In this document: positions 8,384 to 16,532 of the stretch, one piece after another
Layout of the letters: each line of letters starts with the position of its first letter
Numbering within the stretch: the stretch's first letter is position 1
Assembly: GCF_003289925.1 (NCBI RefSeq)
Contig: NZ_QLZQ01000003.1
Span: 286,189-350,188 of the forward strand
Origin: Planococcus maitriensis
GTDB lineage: Bacteria > Bacillota > Bacilli > Bacillales_A > Planococcaceae
Direction of reading: 5' to 3'
Length of the DNA: 64,000 nt
The notes under the pieces: model-generated
The model's input: the letters and a program-made list of their open reading frames with translations, nothing else
Database searches by the model: none
Told to the model about the DNA's origin: nothing
Program-made: the position numbers and the translations under genes

Positions 8384-8408
8384 CTGTTAGGGCGGATAGA
8401 CGTATACT
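8380..8408 (+). promoter_or_regulatory. sigma-A promoter of cadCA
   Basis: TTGACT (8380-8385), 17 nt, TATACT (8403-8408). It is bracketed by palindromes at 8368-8383 and 8417-8432. Confidence 0.8.
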
Positions 8409-8416
8409 GAAATCAA

Positions 8417-8432
8417 TCAAATGAAGGTTTGA
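8417..8432. promoter_or_regulatory. second, weaker CadC-type inverted repeat
   Basis: TCAAA-TGAAGG-TTTGA lies at about the transcription start and repeats the TCAAA/TTTGA half-sites of the palindrome at 8368. Confidence 0.5.
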
Positions 8433-8450
8433 ATGAAGGGTGTGAACAGG

Positions 8451-8822
8451 ATGACAGAAGTTTGCGATATTACAAAAGTCCATCCCGAAGCGGTCGATCG
8501 GGTGCAGCAACATATGGTTGAGCTCGATGGCGTTTCGGCTTTATTCAAAGCGCTGGCGGATGAAACGCGCCTGAAGATCGCTTATGCGCTGACGATCGAG
8601 CCTGAAATGTGCGTCTGCGACATCGCTGCAGTGATCGGTTCATCGACAGCGACAGCCTCTCATCATCTGCGGTATTTGCGCGAGCGGGATTTGGCGAAAT
8701 CTGAACGCAAAGGCAAGCAGATTTATTATTCCTTATCGGATGACCATGTGCGTCAGCTTGTGACCATCGCGAATGAGCATGCGAAAGAAGGTGTTTCAGT
8801 TGAGCAAAACTTATCGTCTTGA
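8451..8822 (+). CDS. cadC: ArsR/SmtB-type metal-sensing repressor CadC
   Basis: A 123-residue winged-helix repressor that should leave DNA when it binds Cd, Pb or Zn. It has the 'CVCD' metal-binding motif of the alpha-3 helix, an N-terminal cysteine ('MTEVCDITKVHPE') that completes the thiolate site in CadC proteins, and the recognition helix 'STATASHHLRYLRE'. It directly precedes and overlaps cadA, and two inverted repeats lie in its promoter. The ATG at 8451 has AAGGGTG upstream; an in-frame ATG at 8433 would overlap the second repeat and is less likely. Confidence 0.93.
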   Translation: MTEVCDITKVHPEAVDRVQQHMVELDGVSALFKALADETRLKIAYALTIEPEMCVCDIAAVIGSSTATASHHLRYLRERDLAKSERKGKQIYYSLSDDHVRQLVTIANEHAKEGVSVEQNLSS

Positions 8823-10869
8823 AAACCTATCGTGTACAAGTTGTGCGGCGAAATTTGAACAGAACATCCGTAATCTGCCGGAAGCGAAAAATGTAGAGCT
8901 GAACTTCGGGGCTTCCAAACTGCGTGTCGATGGCAATGTGTCGATCGAAGAATTGGAAAAAGCAGGGGCATTCGACCATATCCGCGTCTATCCGGAAAAA
9001 CAACGCGTTCCGCATATACCGTTTTATAAACGGCGCCAGACGGTCGAAACGGCCATTTCGTTCGTCTTTCTCATCGTCGGCATCATCGCTTCATTCCAGC
9101 TTGGGGAGACACATCCATGGTCGATCGGCTTGTTCGGCGCATCGATGTTGATTGGCGGCTATCGAATGTTTTCCACGGGAGTGAAAAACCTCAGCCGCCT
9201 GGAGTTCGATATGAAAACATTGATGACCATCGCGATCATTGGCGCAGTTATCATCGGCGAGTGGCGGGAAGGCGCAGTTGTCGTATTCTTATTCGCCATC
9301 AGTGAAGCGCTGGAATCGTTCTCGATGAACAAAGCGCGCCAATCGATCCGATCGCTTATGGACTTGGCCCCGTCACGGGCATTGATCCAGCGCGACGGCG
9401 AATTGATTGAACTTGAAACGGAAGACATCCGCATCGGCGACGTATTAATCGTCAAGCCCGGTCAAAAAATCGCAATGGACGGCACGGTGCTGCGCGGTGA
9501 ATCGGCTGTCAACCAGGCGGCGATCACCGGCGAATCGATTCCTGCGACAAAACAGCCGGGGGATGAAGTGTTTGCCGGAACGATGAACGAAGAAGGCGCA
9601 TTGGAAGTAACCGTCACCAAACGTGTGGAAGATACGACCATCGCGAAAATCATTCATTTAGTGGAAGAAGCGCAGGCGGAAAAAGCGCCTTCGCAGCAAT
9701 TTGTCGACCGCTTCGCGAAATACTATACACCGGCAATTATCGCTGTCGCCTTTCTAGTCGCGCTCGTTCCGGGATTTGTCACGGGTAATTGGGAGCTGTG
9801 GGTGTATCAAGGCCTGGCTGTGCTCGTTGTCGGCTGCCCATGTGCGCTCGTCGTATCGACGCCTGTCGCGATTGTCACGGCGATCGGCAATGCGGCAAGG
9901 CAGGGAGTGCTCATCAAAGGCGGCATCCATTTAGAAGAAACAGGACGCCTACAGGCTGTCGCATTCGACAAAACCGGCACCTTGACGAAAGGCTATCCGG
10001 AAATGACCGATGTGTTGCCGGAAGAAGGCTATACGGCCGAGGAAGTGGTCAAGCTCGCGGCGTCAGTCGAAGCGATGTCCCAGCATCCGCTCGCCCGTGC
10101 CATTGTGAAACAAGCGCCCGAACTATACCCATCCGAGCGTTTCCAGTCCTTGACCGGTAAAGGCGTGCATGCAGAAATCGGCGGCACGCGCATCCGTGTC
10201 GGCAGCTTGAAATGGGCAGAGGAGCACGGCTTCCATGCGCCGGCAGCTGCCTATCGCTTACAGGAAAGTGGAAAATCTGCGATGGCGGTATTTTCCGGCA
10301 AGCATCTATTCGGGGTGATCGGCGTTGCGGACGCTATACGGGAAGAGAGCCCGGCCATCATCGAGCGTTTGAAGGAAATCGGCGTCAACCGCACGATCAT
10401 GCTGACAGGTGACCATCCGGCAACGGCAAAAGCGATTGCTGCAGAAATCGGCGTGACGGATATCCGCGCCGGCTTGATGCCTGAAGGTAAATTAGCGGCC
10501 GTTAAAGAGCTGCAGTCAAAATATGGCCGCGTGGCGATGGTAGGCGACGGCATCAACGACGCACCGGCACTTGCCGCTTCCGATATCGGGATTGCCATGG
10601 GCGGAGCCGGAACGGATGCAGCACTCGAGACGGCGGATATCGCCTTGATGGCAGATGATCTGGAGAAACTTCCATATACTATTCGACTAAGCCGAAAAAC
10701 TTTGCGTATAATAAAGGAAAATATCATCTTTGCACTGGCACTGAAAATCCTGGCCCTGCTATTGATCATTCCGGGCTGGCTCACTTTATGGATCGCGATC
10801 TTTGCGGATATGGGGGCTACGCTATTGGTCATCTTGAATGCATTGCGCTTGGTGAAAGTCCAGAAGTAA
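8800..10869 (+). CDS. cadA: heavy-metal P1B-type ATPase CadA
   Basis: A 689-residue membrane ATPase that exports Cd2+, Zn2+ and Pb2+. One N-terminal metal-binding domain carries 'LSCTSCAAKFE'; the membrane metal site is the 'CPCAL' of 'VVGCPCALVVSTP'; the phosphorylated aspartate is in 'FDKTGTLTKG', and 'MLTGDHPATAKAIA' and 'VGDGINDAPALA' belong to the ATP and hinge domains. The TTG at 8800, preceded by GAAGGTG, gives MSKTYRLENLSCTSC, the usual start; an ATG at 8773 is possible. The start lies inside cadC, so the two are translationally coupled. Confidence 0.95.
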   Translation: MSKTYRLENLSCTSCAAKFEQNIRNLPEAKNVELNFGASKLRVDGNVSIEELEKAGAFDHIRVYPEKQRVPHIPFYKRRQTVETAISFVFLIVGIIASFQLGETHPWSIGLFGASMLIGGYRMFSTGVKNLSRLEFDMKTLMTIAIIGAVIIGEWREGAVVVFLFAISEALESFSMNKARQSIRSLMDLAPSRALIQRDGELIELETEDIRIGDVLIVKPGQKIAMDGTVLRGESAVNQAAITGESIPATKQPGDEVFAGTMNEEGALEVTVTKRVEDTTIAKIIHLVEEAQAEKAPSQQFVDRFAKYYTPAIIAVAFLVALVPGFVTGNWELWVYQGLAVLVVGCPCALVVSTPVAIVTAIGNAARQGVLIKGGIHLEETGRLQAVAFDKTGTLTKGYPEMTDVLPEEGYTAEEVVKLAASVEAMSQHPLARAIVKQAPELYPSERFQSLTGKGVHAEIGGTRIRVGSLKWAEEHGFHAPAAAYRLQESGKSAMAVFSGKHLFGVIGVADAIREESPAIIERLKEIGVNRTIMLTGDHPATAKAIAAEIGVTDIRAGLMPEGKLAAVKELQSKYGRVAMVGDGINDAPALAASDIGIAMGGAGTDAALETADIALMADDLEKLPYTIRLSRKTLRIIKENIIFALALKILALLLIIPGWLTLWIAIFADMGATLLVILNALRLVKVQK

Positions 10870-10890
10870 GAGGCGTTTGGAGGTTGCGAT

Positions 10891-12009
10891 TTGAAGTTAA
10901 CAGAATGGACCATGGAAGAGCACGAGAAATTGATCGAGTTCATGACGACCAACTCCTGGCCTTATCATGGCCACGAACACCCGGTGCGCGCCTTGATCGA
11001 GAAGACGATCGTAGAGGGCGGCTATAAATCGGACCAGGTCAAGACCTTCTGGATTGAGAACGATGAAGGCGAACAAGTGGGATTGGTGAAGATCTTCGAT
11101 TTGCAGGATGAAATCCCGCTGTTCGATTTGCGGATCGCCGATTCCTATCGCGGGCAAGGCTATGGCCCGAAAGCGCTGCGCATGATCGCCGATTTCGTCT
11201 TTTCCTTGCCGGAGAAGAAAATCCGTCTGGAAGGCCATACGCGCCACGACAATTTCGCGATGCGTAAAGCCTTCGAACGGACCGGCTTCGTCAAGGAAGC
11301 GCATTTGCGCCAAGCGTGGTTTTCGCCAAAGGAAAACCGTTATTACGACGCGGTGACTTATGGCATGACGCGTGAAGACTGGGAAGCGGGCATCACCACG
11401 CCGGTCATGTGGGATGATGCTGTCAAAGAGCCTGCCGAGTTGCCGTTCAACCCGGTATTGCTGGAGTTTCCGGATGCCTTCGAATCGGAGCGGCTATTGA
11501 TTCGCGCCCCGAAAAAGGAAGATGCCGTACTCAGTTATGAAGCGGTGCGCCACTCGCTGGAAGCGTTGCGGCCCTGGATGCCGTTTGCCCAATCAGAACC
11601 GGATCTTGCATTGATGACGGCCAATCTCATCGAAGCGGCAGCTGATTTCGAGCTGCGCAAAGATCTGCGGCTGCATTTCTTCGATAAGGACAGCGGGCAG
11701 TTCATCGGTTCAAGCGGCTTGCACCGCATTGACTGGGAAGTGCGCAAATTCGAAATCGGCTATTGGGTAGATAGCAGATTCGAAGGAAAAGGCTATGTAA
11801 CGGAAGCGGTAGAACGCATTACGCGCTTTGCTTTCGAAGAGTTGGATGCGAACCGCGTCGAAATCCGCTGTGATCCGGACAATGTCAGGAGCCGCGCGGT
11901 TGCGGAGCGCCTCGGATTTGAACTGGAAGGCATCCTGCGCAAGGACAGCCTGTCGAGGCATGACGGCAAACTCCGTGATACGTGCGTCTATGCGAAAGTG
12001 AAAGCATAA
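10891..12009 (+). CDS. two-domain GNAT acetyltransferase
   Basis: A 372-residue protein that looks like a fusion of two GNAT acetyltransferase domains. The first (about 1-150) has an acetyl-CoA-loop segment 'DSYRGQGYGPKALRMIADF'. The second (about 190-370) is of the RimJ/RimL protein N-terminal acetyltransferase type ('ESERLLIRAPKKEDA', 'FEGKGYVTEAVERITRFAFE', 'NVRSRAVAERLGFELEG'). It begins 21 nt after cadA with GGAGG before a TTG codon and may be read with it. The substrates are unknown. The terminator follows at once. Confidence 0.85.
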   Translation: MKLTEWTMEEHEKLIEFMTTNSWPYHGHEHPVRALIEKTIVEGGYKSDQVKTFWIENDEGEQVGLVKIFDLQDEIPLFDLRIADSYRGQGYGPKALRMIADFVFSLPEKKIRLEGHTRHDNFAMRKAFERTGFVKEAHLRQAWFSPKENRYYDAVTYGMTREDWEAGITTPVMWDDAVKEPAELPFNPVLLEFPDAFESERLLIRAPKKEDAVLSYEAVRHSLEALRPWMPFAQSEPDLALMTANLIEAAADFELRKDLRLHFFDKDSGQFIGSSGLHRIDWEVRKFEIGYWVDSRFEGKGYVTEAVERITRFAFEELDANRVEIRCDPDNVRSRAVAERLGFELEGILRKDSLSRHDGKLRDTCVYAKVKA

Positions 12010-12052
12010 AAAACCCCGTAACAGCAGGTCGCTCTGCTGTTACGGGGTTTTT
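12010..12052. terminator. bidirectional terminator between GNAT and lmo0937-type genes
   Basis: AACCCCGTAACAGCAG pairs perfectly with CTGCTGTTACGGGGTT over GTCGCT, with A-run and T-run on either side. Confidence 0.9.
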
Positions 12053-12067
12053 GGGTCCGGTGTTTAT

Positions 12068-12223
12068 CTAAACACCTTTCCTGCCTGTCACTAAGTTAAT
12101 GATCAAGACGATTGCCGCGATGATCAATAGAATGTGAATAAGTCCGCCTGCTACGTCCAATAAGAATCCGATCACCCATACCGCAAGAATTACTACCAAA
12201 ATAATCCAAAGAATGCGTCCCAT
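12068..12223 (-). CDS. lmo0937 family small membrane protein
   Basis: A 51-residue protein that is almost wholly hydrophobic, with two membrane segments ('ILWIILVVILAVWVIGFLLD' and 'IHILLIIAAIVLIINLVTG'). It matches the small lmo0937-type membrane proteins of Firmicutes, whose function is unknown. The ATG at 12221-12223 has GGTGGAG upstream. A sigma-B-like promoter (GTTTAG-14-GGGTAG) lies at 12274-12299, so it is probably a general stress micro-protein. Confidence 0.85.
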   Translation of the reverse strand: MGRILWIILVVILAVWVIGFLLDVAGGLIHILLIIAAIVLIINLVTGRKGV

Positions 12224-12273
12224 GTTCTCCACCCGCCTTTCATTTTCATGTATCTTTTGTGTTATAACTATCA

Positions 12274-12299
12274 CTACCCTTAGCGAAAAAACGCTAAAC
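12274..12299 (-). promoter_or_regulatory. sigma-B promoter of the lmo0937-type gene
   Basis: On the minus strand GTTTAG (12294-12299), 14 nt, GGGTAG (12274-12279). The B. subtilis sigma-B consensus is GTTTAA, 12-14 nt, GGG(A/T)A(A/T). Confidence 0.65.
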
Positions 12300-12451
12300 C
12301 TCCCATTCCCCATTCGAAGGCGCTTTTATGGATGTTGGAAAATTGCCTTTATTCGGCGCTTTGGAAAGCGCACGCCAAGCGCTTGTGCTCAGTTGTCCAC
12401 AGGACAGCAGTATAGTAAACTGAACATAGCGACGCGAGGGAGGAACGGAAT

Positions 12452-12874
12452 TTGCCTACTCCAAGTATGGAAGACCATATTGAAATCATCTATTCATTGA
12501 TAGAGCAAAAAGGATACGCGCGCGTCTCGGATATCGCCGAGGCGCTATCGGTGTTGCCGTCATCGGTGACGAAGATGGTACAGAAACTGGATAAGGACGG
12601 CTATTTGATCTATGAACGCTACCGGGGGCTGATGCTGACGCCGAAGGGACAGAAGCTCGGCAAGCGCTTGCTTCAGCGCCATGACCTGCTCGAGCAATTC
12701 CTGCGGCTGATAGGCGTGGACGAAGATAAGATCTACGGGGATGTGGAAGGGATCGAGCATCATTTGAGCTGGAATTCCATCGACCGCATCGCCGACCTGG
12801 TCCAGCTGCTTGAAGAAGACCAAGGGGTAGCGGAAAAATTGAAGAATTTGAGCAATGAGCAAAAAAACAGCTAA
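12452..12874 (+). CDS. mntR: manganese-responsive regulator MntR
   Basis: A 140-residue DtxR-family repressor that binds Mn2+ and shuts off manganese uptake genes. It opens '[17 protein letters not shown]', with the Asp and Glu expected as metal ligands near residues 8 and 11. A winged helix follows ('[20 protein letters not shown]'), and the second ligand set is in '[11 protein letters not shown]'. The TTG start at 12452 is preceded by GGGAGGAACGGAA. No diphtheria-toxin-repressor SH3 domain is present, as is usual for MntR. No MntR target gene is found in this window. Confidence 0.95.
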   Translation: MPTPSMEDHIEIIYSLIEQKGYARVSDIAEALSVLPSSVTKMVQKLDKDGYLIYERYRGLMLTPKGQKLGKRLLQRHDLLEQFLRLIGVDEDKIYGDVEGIEHHLSWNSIDRIADLVQLLEEDQGVAEKLKNLSNEQKNS

Positions 12875-12897
12875 CACAAATAGAGGAGGTATGCAGC

Positions 12898-13758
12898 ATG
12901 GCTTTGCATCCAGGATTGAAAGCATTATTGCACATTAAAGACCGTTCCACATCCCAGTGGATCTTAAGTGACGGTTCCGGTGATGAAGTGACGATGAATG
13001 CATCGGAAATTGAAGAAGGGCAAGAGGTGGGAGAGGAGATCGAAGTCTTCTTATACCGCAACCGCCAAGGCGGCATCTCCGCTACACCGATGATTCCGCA
13101 TATTTTGCCGAGTGAATACGGGTGGGCGAAAGTATTGAAAGTATCTCCGCGTGAAGGCGCAGTCGTTGATATCGGGACGACGCGTGAAGTATACGTGCTG
13201 CCGGCGGATTTGCCGCAAGTCCAGGATCTGTGGCCAAAACAGGGAGACCATATTTTCATGACGCTGCGCACAGACCGCTATGGCGACCTTTACGGGCGTC
13301 TGGCAACTGAAGAAAAGGTGCTGGAACTTTACGAGCCGGCTCCGGCTGAAGTTTACAATAAAGACCTGAAAGCCCGCGCTTACCGCTTGCTTCCGGTCGG
13401 CTCGTTCATGCTGTCAGTGCCGGAGAACTACCGTGTATTCGTCCATGAATCGGAACGTGAAGCAGAACCGCGCCTCGGCGAAGAAAAGACCGTACGCGTC
13501 ATCGACGTCAAAGACGACGGCACGCTAAACGGCTCATTATTGCCGCGCAAGCAGGAACGCCTGTCGGATGATGCGGAAGAAATCCTTCGTTATCTGGAAA
13601 ACGCAGGCGGCCAAATGCCGTTTACGGACAAATCCACTCCGGACGAAATCATGGAAATGTTCGGCATGAGCAAGGCCGCATTCAAGCGCGCGCTCGGCCG
13701 GCTTTACAAAGAACGCCGCATCGTCCAGGAAGACGGCTGGACAAAATTGATTGGCTAA
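12898..13758 (+). CDS. cvfB: S1 RNA-binding domain regulator CvfB
   Basis: A 286-residue CvfB (YitL) protein, first described as a virulence regulator in Staphylococcus aureus. It is built of tandem S1-type RNA-binding modules (about residues 1-215, for example 'GWAKVLKVSPREGAVVDIG' and 'GEEKTVRVIDVKDDGTLNGS') and a C-terminal winged helix (about 225-286, 'MFGMSKAAFKRALGRLYKE'). It acts on RNA in the cytoplasm. It follows mntR by 23 nt and has AGGAGG before its ATG. Confidence 0.93.
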   Translation: MALHPGLKALLHIKDRSTSQWILSDGSGDEVTMNASEIEEGQEVGEEIEVFLYRNRQGGISATPMIPHILPSEYGWAKVLKVSPREGAVVDIGTTREVYVLPADLPQVQDLWPKQGDHIFMTLRTDRYGDLYGRLATEEKVLELYEPAPAEVYNKDLKARAYRLLPVGSFMLSVPENYRVFVHESEREAEPRLGEEKTVRVIDVKDDGTLNGSLLPRKQERLSDDAEEILRYLENAGGQMPFTDKSTPDEIMEMFGMSKAAFKRALGRLYKERRIVQEDGWTKLIG

Positions 13759-13812
13759 GGAACCTTTCTGCCTCAAATGCGTACTAATATTTGAAGAAAG
13801 GGGCAAAAAAAG

Positions 13813-14700
13813 ATGAAAAAAACAATGACACTTGCCGCACTTGCGATTGCCTTGGTGCTGGCGTTCACCGGCACGGCCTCCGCGAATGTCGGGATAAATG
13901 AGAAATTCGGCTTGCCGATTGTCGTCTACGGAGGCGATTTGTCAGCGGATGAAAAGGAGCAAGTCGCTGAAAGCCTGGACGTTGCAGGCGAAGCTGAAGT
14001 AGAGGAAATCGAAGTGACGGGGCAGGATCTGGTCCAATACATCACTGACGGGGACGCGCGTGCGCGCATGTATTCTTCCGCCAAAATCACCCGCACCGAA
14101 GAAGGTGAAGGCCTGGTCATCGAAATCGCTACACCGGACAACATCACCCAAGTGACGACAGAGATGTACGCCAACGCCATGCTGACAGCAGGCATTGAAA
14201 ATGCGACCGTGGAAGTCGCGGCGCCGAAAGCGGTAACTGGTCATTCTGCGCTTGTCGGCATTTATAAAGCCTATGAAGTGAATGGGGAACAGCTCGATCC
14301 CGAACGGACAGATGTGGCCAACGATGAATTATCCGTTGCGACAGAACTGTCTGAAGGGGGCGTCGATCAAGAAAAGGTCAGTGAATTGCTGACGGAAATC
14401 AAAAAACAGATTGCCGAGCAAAATCCGGCAACGCGTGAAGATGTGGAACAGATCGTCGAAGAACAATTGAGCCGGCTCCAGATCGAATTGAGCCCGGAAG
14501 ACCGCCAATTGCTGGTCGATTTGATGGACCGCATCCGCCAGCTCGATATCGATTTCTCGAAATGGTCGACTGAGTTGGAAGACTTGAGCAAGACAATTGA
14601 AGACAAAATCGGCACCATCGTCAACGACGAAGGATTCTGGGAAAGCGTCAAACAGTTTTTCCGTGATTTGGCCAATACCGTCCGCGGCTTGTTCAACTGA
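13813..14700 (+). CDS. DUF1002 domain-containing exported protein (YpuA-like)
   Basis: A 295-residue secreted protein. A signal peptide covers about residues 1-24 ('LALAIALVLAFTGTASA'-type, cut after TASA). A DUF1002 domain follows, with 'VVYGGDLSADEKEQVAESL', 'YSSAKITRTEEGEGLVIEIA' and 'ALVGIYKAYEVNGEQLDPER'. The C-terminal 100 residues are acidic helices likely to form a coiled coil. The B. subtilis relative is YpuA, of unknown function, thought to act at the cell envelope. AAGAAAGGGG precedes the ATG and a terminator follows. Confidence 0.88.
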   Translation: MKKTMTLAALAIALVLAFTGTASANVGINEKFGLPIVVYGGDLSADEKEQVAESLDVAGEAEVEEIEVTGQDLVQYITDGDARARMYSSAKITRTEEGEGLVIEIATPDNITQVTTEMYANAMLTAGIENATVEVAAPKAVTGHSALVGIYKAYEVNGEQLDPERTDVANDELSVATELSEGGVDQEKVSELLTEIKKQIAEQNPATREDVEQIVEEQLSRLQIELSPEDRQLLVDLMDRIRQLDIDFSKWSTELEDLSKTIEDKIGTIVNDEGFWESVKQFFRDLANTVRGLFN

Positions 14701-14756
14701 GCTATCTCTACGCAGATAAGCTGACAAGGCCGCAGCCATATAGAGAATAAAAAAAA

Positions 14757-14799
14757 ACTGTCCCGGAGAACCCTGAAAATGGTATCCGGGACAGTTTTT
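14757..14799 (+). terminator. terminator after the DUF1002 gene
   Basis: ACTGTCCCGGA pairs with TCCGGGACAGT across a 17-nt loop and is followed by five T. Confidence 0.85.
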
Positions 14800-14878
14800 G
14801 CTTATCATGGGTTTGCTCATGAAGCAGAAACAGCTGTCTTGCGGAAAAACACTGATGAGTGCTAGACTGGATATAACA

Positions 14879-14894
14879 ATCTCGAATTCGAGAT
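14879..14894. promoter_or_regulatory. MhqR-type operator, perfect palindrome
   Basis: ATCTCGAATTCGAGAT is a perfect 16-bp palindrome just downstream of a -10-like TATAAC (14872-14877) and 19 nt before the dioxygenase start. It agrees with the operator known for the quinone-sensing MarR-type repressor MhqR of B. subtilis. Confidence 0.75.
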
Positions 14895-14912
14895 AAAGAA
14901 AGGGTGCTTTTC

Positions 14913-15881
14913 ATGCAGGTAGCAGGCATTCACCATGTTTCCGCAATTACAGCAAATGCAGATAAAAACCATGATTTTTTCACGCGCATTCTCGGGATGC
15001 GGCTCGTCAAAAAAAGCGTGAACCAGGACAATCCATCTTCTTACCATTTGTTTTATGCCGATGCTGTAGGGACGCCGGGAACCGATATGACTTATTTTGA
15101 TATTCCCATGGCAGGCAGGACCTATCCGGGTGTGACTTCCATCAGCAACACCGGCTTCCGGCTTCCTTCGGGTGAAGCACTCGATTACTGGCTGGAGCGG
15201 TTCCGTGAATTCGAGGTTCCGCATGGTGAAAAAACAAAACGCTTCGGGCGTGAGACAGTGGAATTCCAGGACTTTGAAGGGTCTCGCCTGATGCTTGTCG
15301 TCGATAACGGCGAAGGGATCCCGTACGGTGAGCCCTGGACGCAAGCGAGTGTCCCCGAAGAGTTTGCGATTCGCGGGCTCGGGCCGGTCAGGCTGACAGT
15401 GCGGAAATCGGAGCGCACGACCAAGGTGTTGACGGATATTCTAGGGTTCTCGAAAGTAGGCGCCTATGCCCCGGAAGTGGAAGGGCAGCCTGAAATTATC
15501 GTCTTTTCGACAGGAGAAGGCGGCCCCGGCGGCGAAATACATTTAGAGGAGCGCTCAGACCTTCCGCCGGAACGCCCCGGCCGGGGAAGCGTCCATCATG
15601 TAGCGTTCCGTGTGAAAACTTATGAAGAGTACAATAAATGGAACGCATATTTGCGGGCCAATGGCTTCCAGACGTCCGGGGAAGTGGATCGCTATTATTT
15701 CAAAGCGATCTATTTCAGGGAGCCGAACGGGATCTTGTTTGAATTGTCGACCGATGAACCCGGATTTGCAACAGATGAAAAAGCGGACGAACTCGGCGAA
15801 ACATTGGCTTTGCCGCCATTCCTTGAGCCGAGACGCAAAGAAATCGAAGACTCTCTCCGCCCATTGAAAATCAACCGCTGA
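14913..15881 (+). CDS. ring-cleaving dioxygenase of the MhqO type (VOC superfamily)
   Basis: A 322-residue protein of two vicinal-oxygen-chelate (glyoxalase/dioxygenase) modules. The first opens 'VAGIHHVSAITANADKNHDF' and the second carries 'GSVHHVAFRV' and 'FREPNGILFELSTDEPGF', with the His/His/Glu metal ligands of extradiol dioxygenases. B. subtilis homologues MhqO, MhqA and MhqE are induced by catechol and quinones under MhqR and are thought to open hydroquinone adducts. The perfect MhqR-type palindrome upstream supports the same role. AAAGGGTG precedes the ATG at 14913. No mhqR gene is in the window. Confidence 0.9.
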   Translation: MQVAGIHHVSAITANADKNHDFFTRILGMRLVKKSVNQDNPSSYHLFYADAVGTPGTDMTYFDIPMAGRTYPGVTSISNTGFRLPSGEALDYWLERFREFEVPHGEKTKRFGRETVEFQDFEGSRLMLVVDNGEGIPYGEPWTQASVPEEFAIRGLGPVRLTVRKSERTTKVLTDILGFSKVGAYAPEVEGQPEIIVFSTGEGGPGGEIHLEERSDLPPERPGRGSVHHVAFRVKTYEEYNKWNAYLRANGFQTSGEVDRYYFKAIYFREPNGILFELSTDEPGFATDEKADELGETLALPPFLEPRRKEIEDSLRPLKINR

Positions 15882-15958
15882 TTGGCGTTGGAGCTCTAGC
15901 GGCAGAAAGTTTCGGTTCGCCCGCACAGATAAAGTGGACATAAGGAGGAATTGGACCG

Positions 15959-16240
15959 ATGGAATTGAAGTTTACAGAACTTGGGCAAGATGAATTTGCA
16001 TTTCGTGAGACAGACGGCGATACAGTAAAAGCGGAAATCACGTGGACACAGCTGGCTGATTTGATGGTCATGGAATATACCTATGTCGAAGAAAGCCTGC
16101 GCAATAAAGGGCTTGCGAAAGAATTGGTCGACCGTGCGGCTGCATATGCCCGTGAAAACCAGTTCAAGATGCAGCCGGTTTGCTCGTATGTAGCGGAAAC
16201 ATTTGAACGTTCCGATGAATACAACGACGTCAAAGCCTAA
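15959..16240 (+). CDS. small GNAT-like acetyltransferase (YjdJ/NATD1 type)
   Basis: A 93-residue minimal GNAT domain, similar to the YjdJ/NATD1 class. Visible are the central strand 'LMVMEYTYVEESLRNKGLAK', the acetyl-CoA-binding turn and helix 'RNKGLAKELVDRAAAYAREN', and the 'MQPVCSYV' segment that ends this fold. GGAGGAATTGGACCG precedes the ATG. The substrate is unknown. It is closed by a bidirectional terminator shared with the 32-residue gene on the other strand. Confidence 0.88.
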   Translation: MELKFTELGQDEFAFRETDGDTVKAEITWTQLADLMVMEYTYVEESLRNKGLAKELVDRAAAYARENQFKMQPVCSYVAETFERSDEYNDVKA

Positions 16241-16274
16241 TCACGCATGCCGGTGAAGCTTGATAAAAAAGACA

Positions 16275-16317
16275 CAAAAAAAGCAATCCGTTTCCTCTTG
16301 GGATGGATTGCTTTTTT
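16275..16317. terminator. bidirectional terminator
   Basis: AAAGCAATCC and GGATTGCTTT pair over 15 nt, with A-run before and T-run after. It serves the small GNAT gene (+) and the 32-residue gene (-). Confidence 0.85.
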
Positions 16318-16356
16318 ATGTATCGATGAATGCTCGGCTCATAAGCTCACTCCTTC

Positions 16357-16455
16357 TTACAGGCTTGTCATGAAGAACACGATGGCTGTAAGGATGGATG
16401 CGCCGCCTACTCCGTACATGAAATCTGCTTGGTTAAAAATTAGTTTATTTTCCAT
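16357..16455 (-). CDS. 32-residue membrane micro-protein, probable sigma-B target
   Basis: An unrecognised 32-residue protein that opens MENKLIFNQADFMYGVGG and ends in a single hydrophobic stretch 'ASILTAIVFFMTSL', so it should sit in the membrane with a short N-terminal head. Support for it being real: AAAGGAG lies 9 nt before the ATG at 16453-16455, a near-perfect sigma-B promoter lies about 50 nt upstream (16506-16530), and a terminator lies just past its stop codon. No function is assigned. Confidence 0.7.
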   Translation of the reverse strand: MENKLIFNQADFMYGVGGASILTAIVFFMTSL

Positions 16456-16505
16456 TTTTTAGAACTCCTTTTATAATCTGTATTTGTCTTGCTGATAGTA
16501 ATAAA

Positions 16506-16530
16506 ATACCCAGCTTGATAAAAGTTAAAC
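16506..16530 (-). promoter_or_regulatory. sigma-B promoter, leftward arm of a divergent pair
   Basis: On the minus strand GTTTAA (16525-16530), 13 nt, GGGTAT (16506-16511), a perfect consensus match. Two bases separate it from the oppositely facing site at 16533. Confidence 0.8.
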
Positions 16531-16532
16531 AA

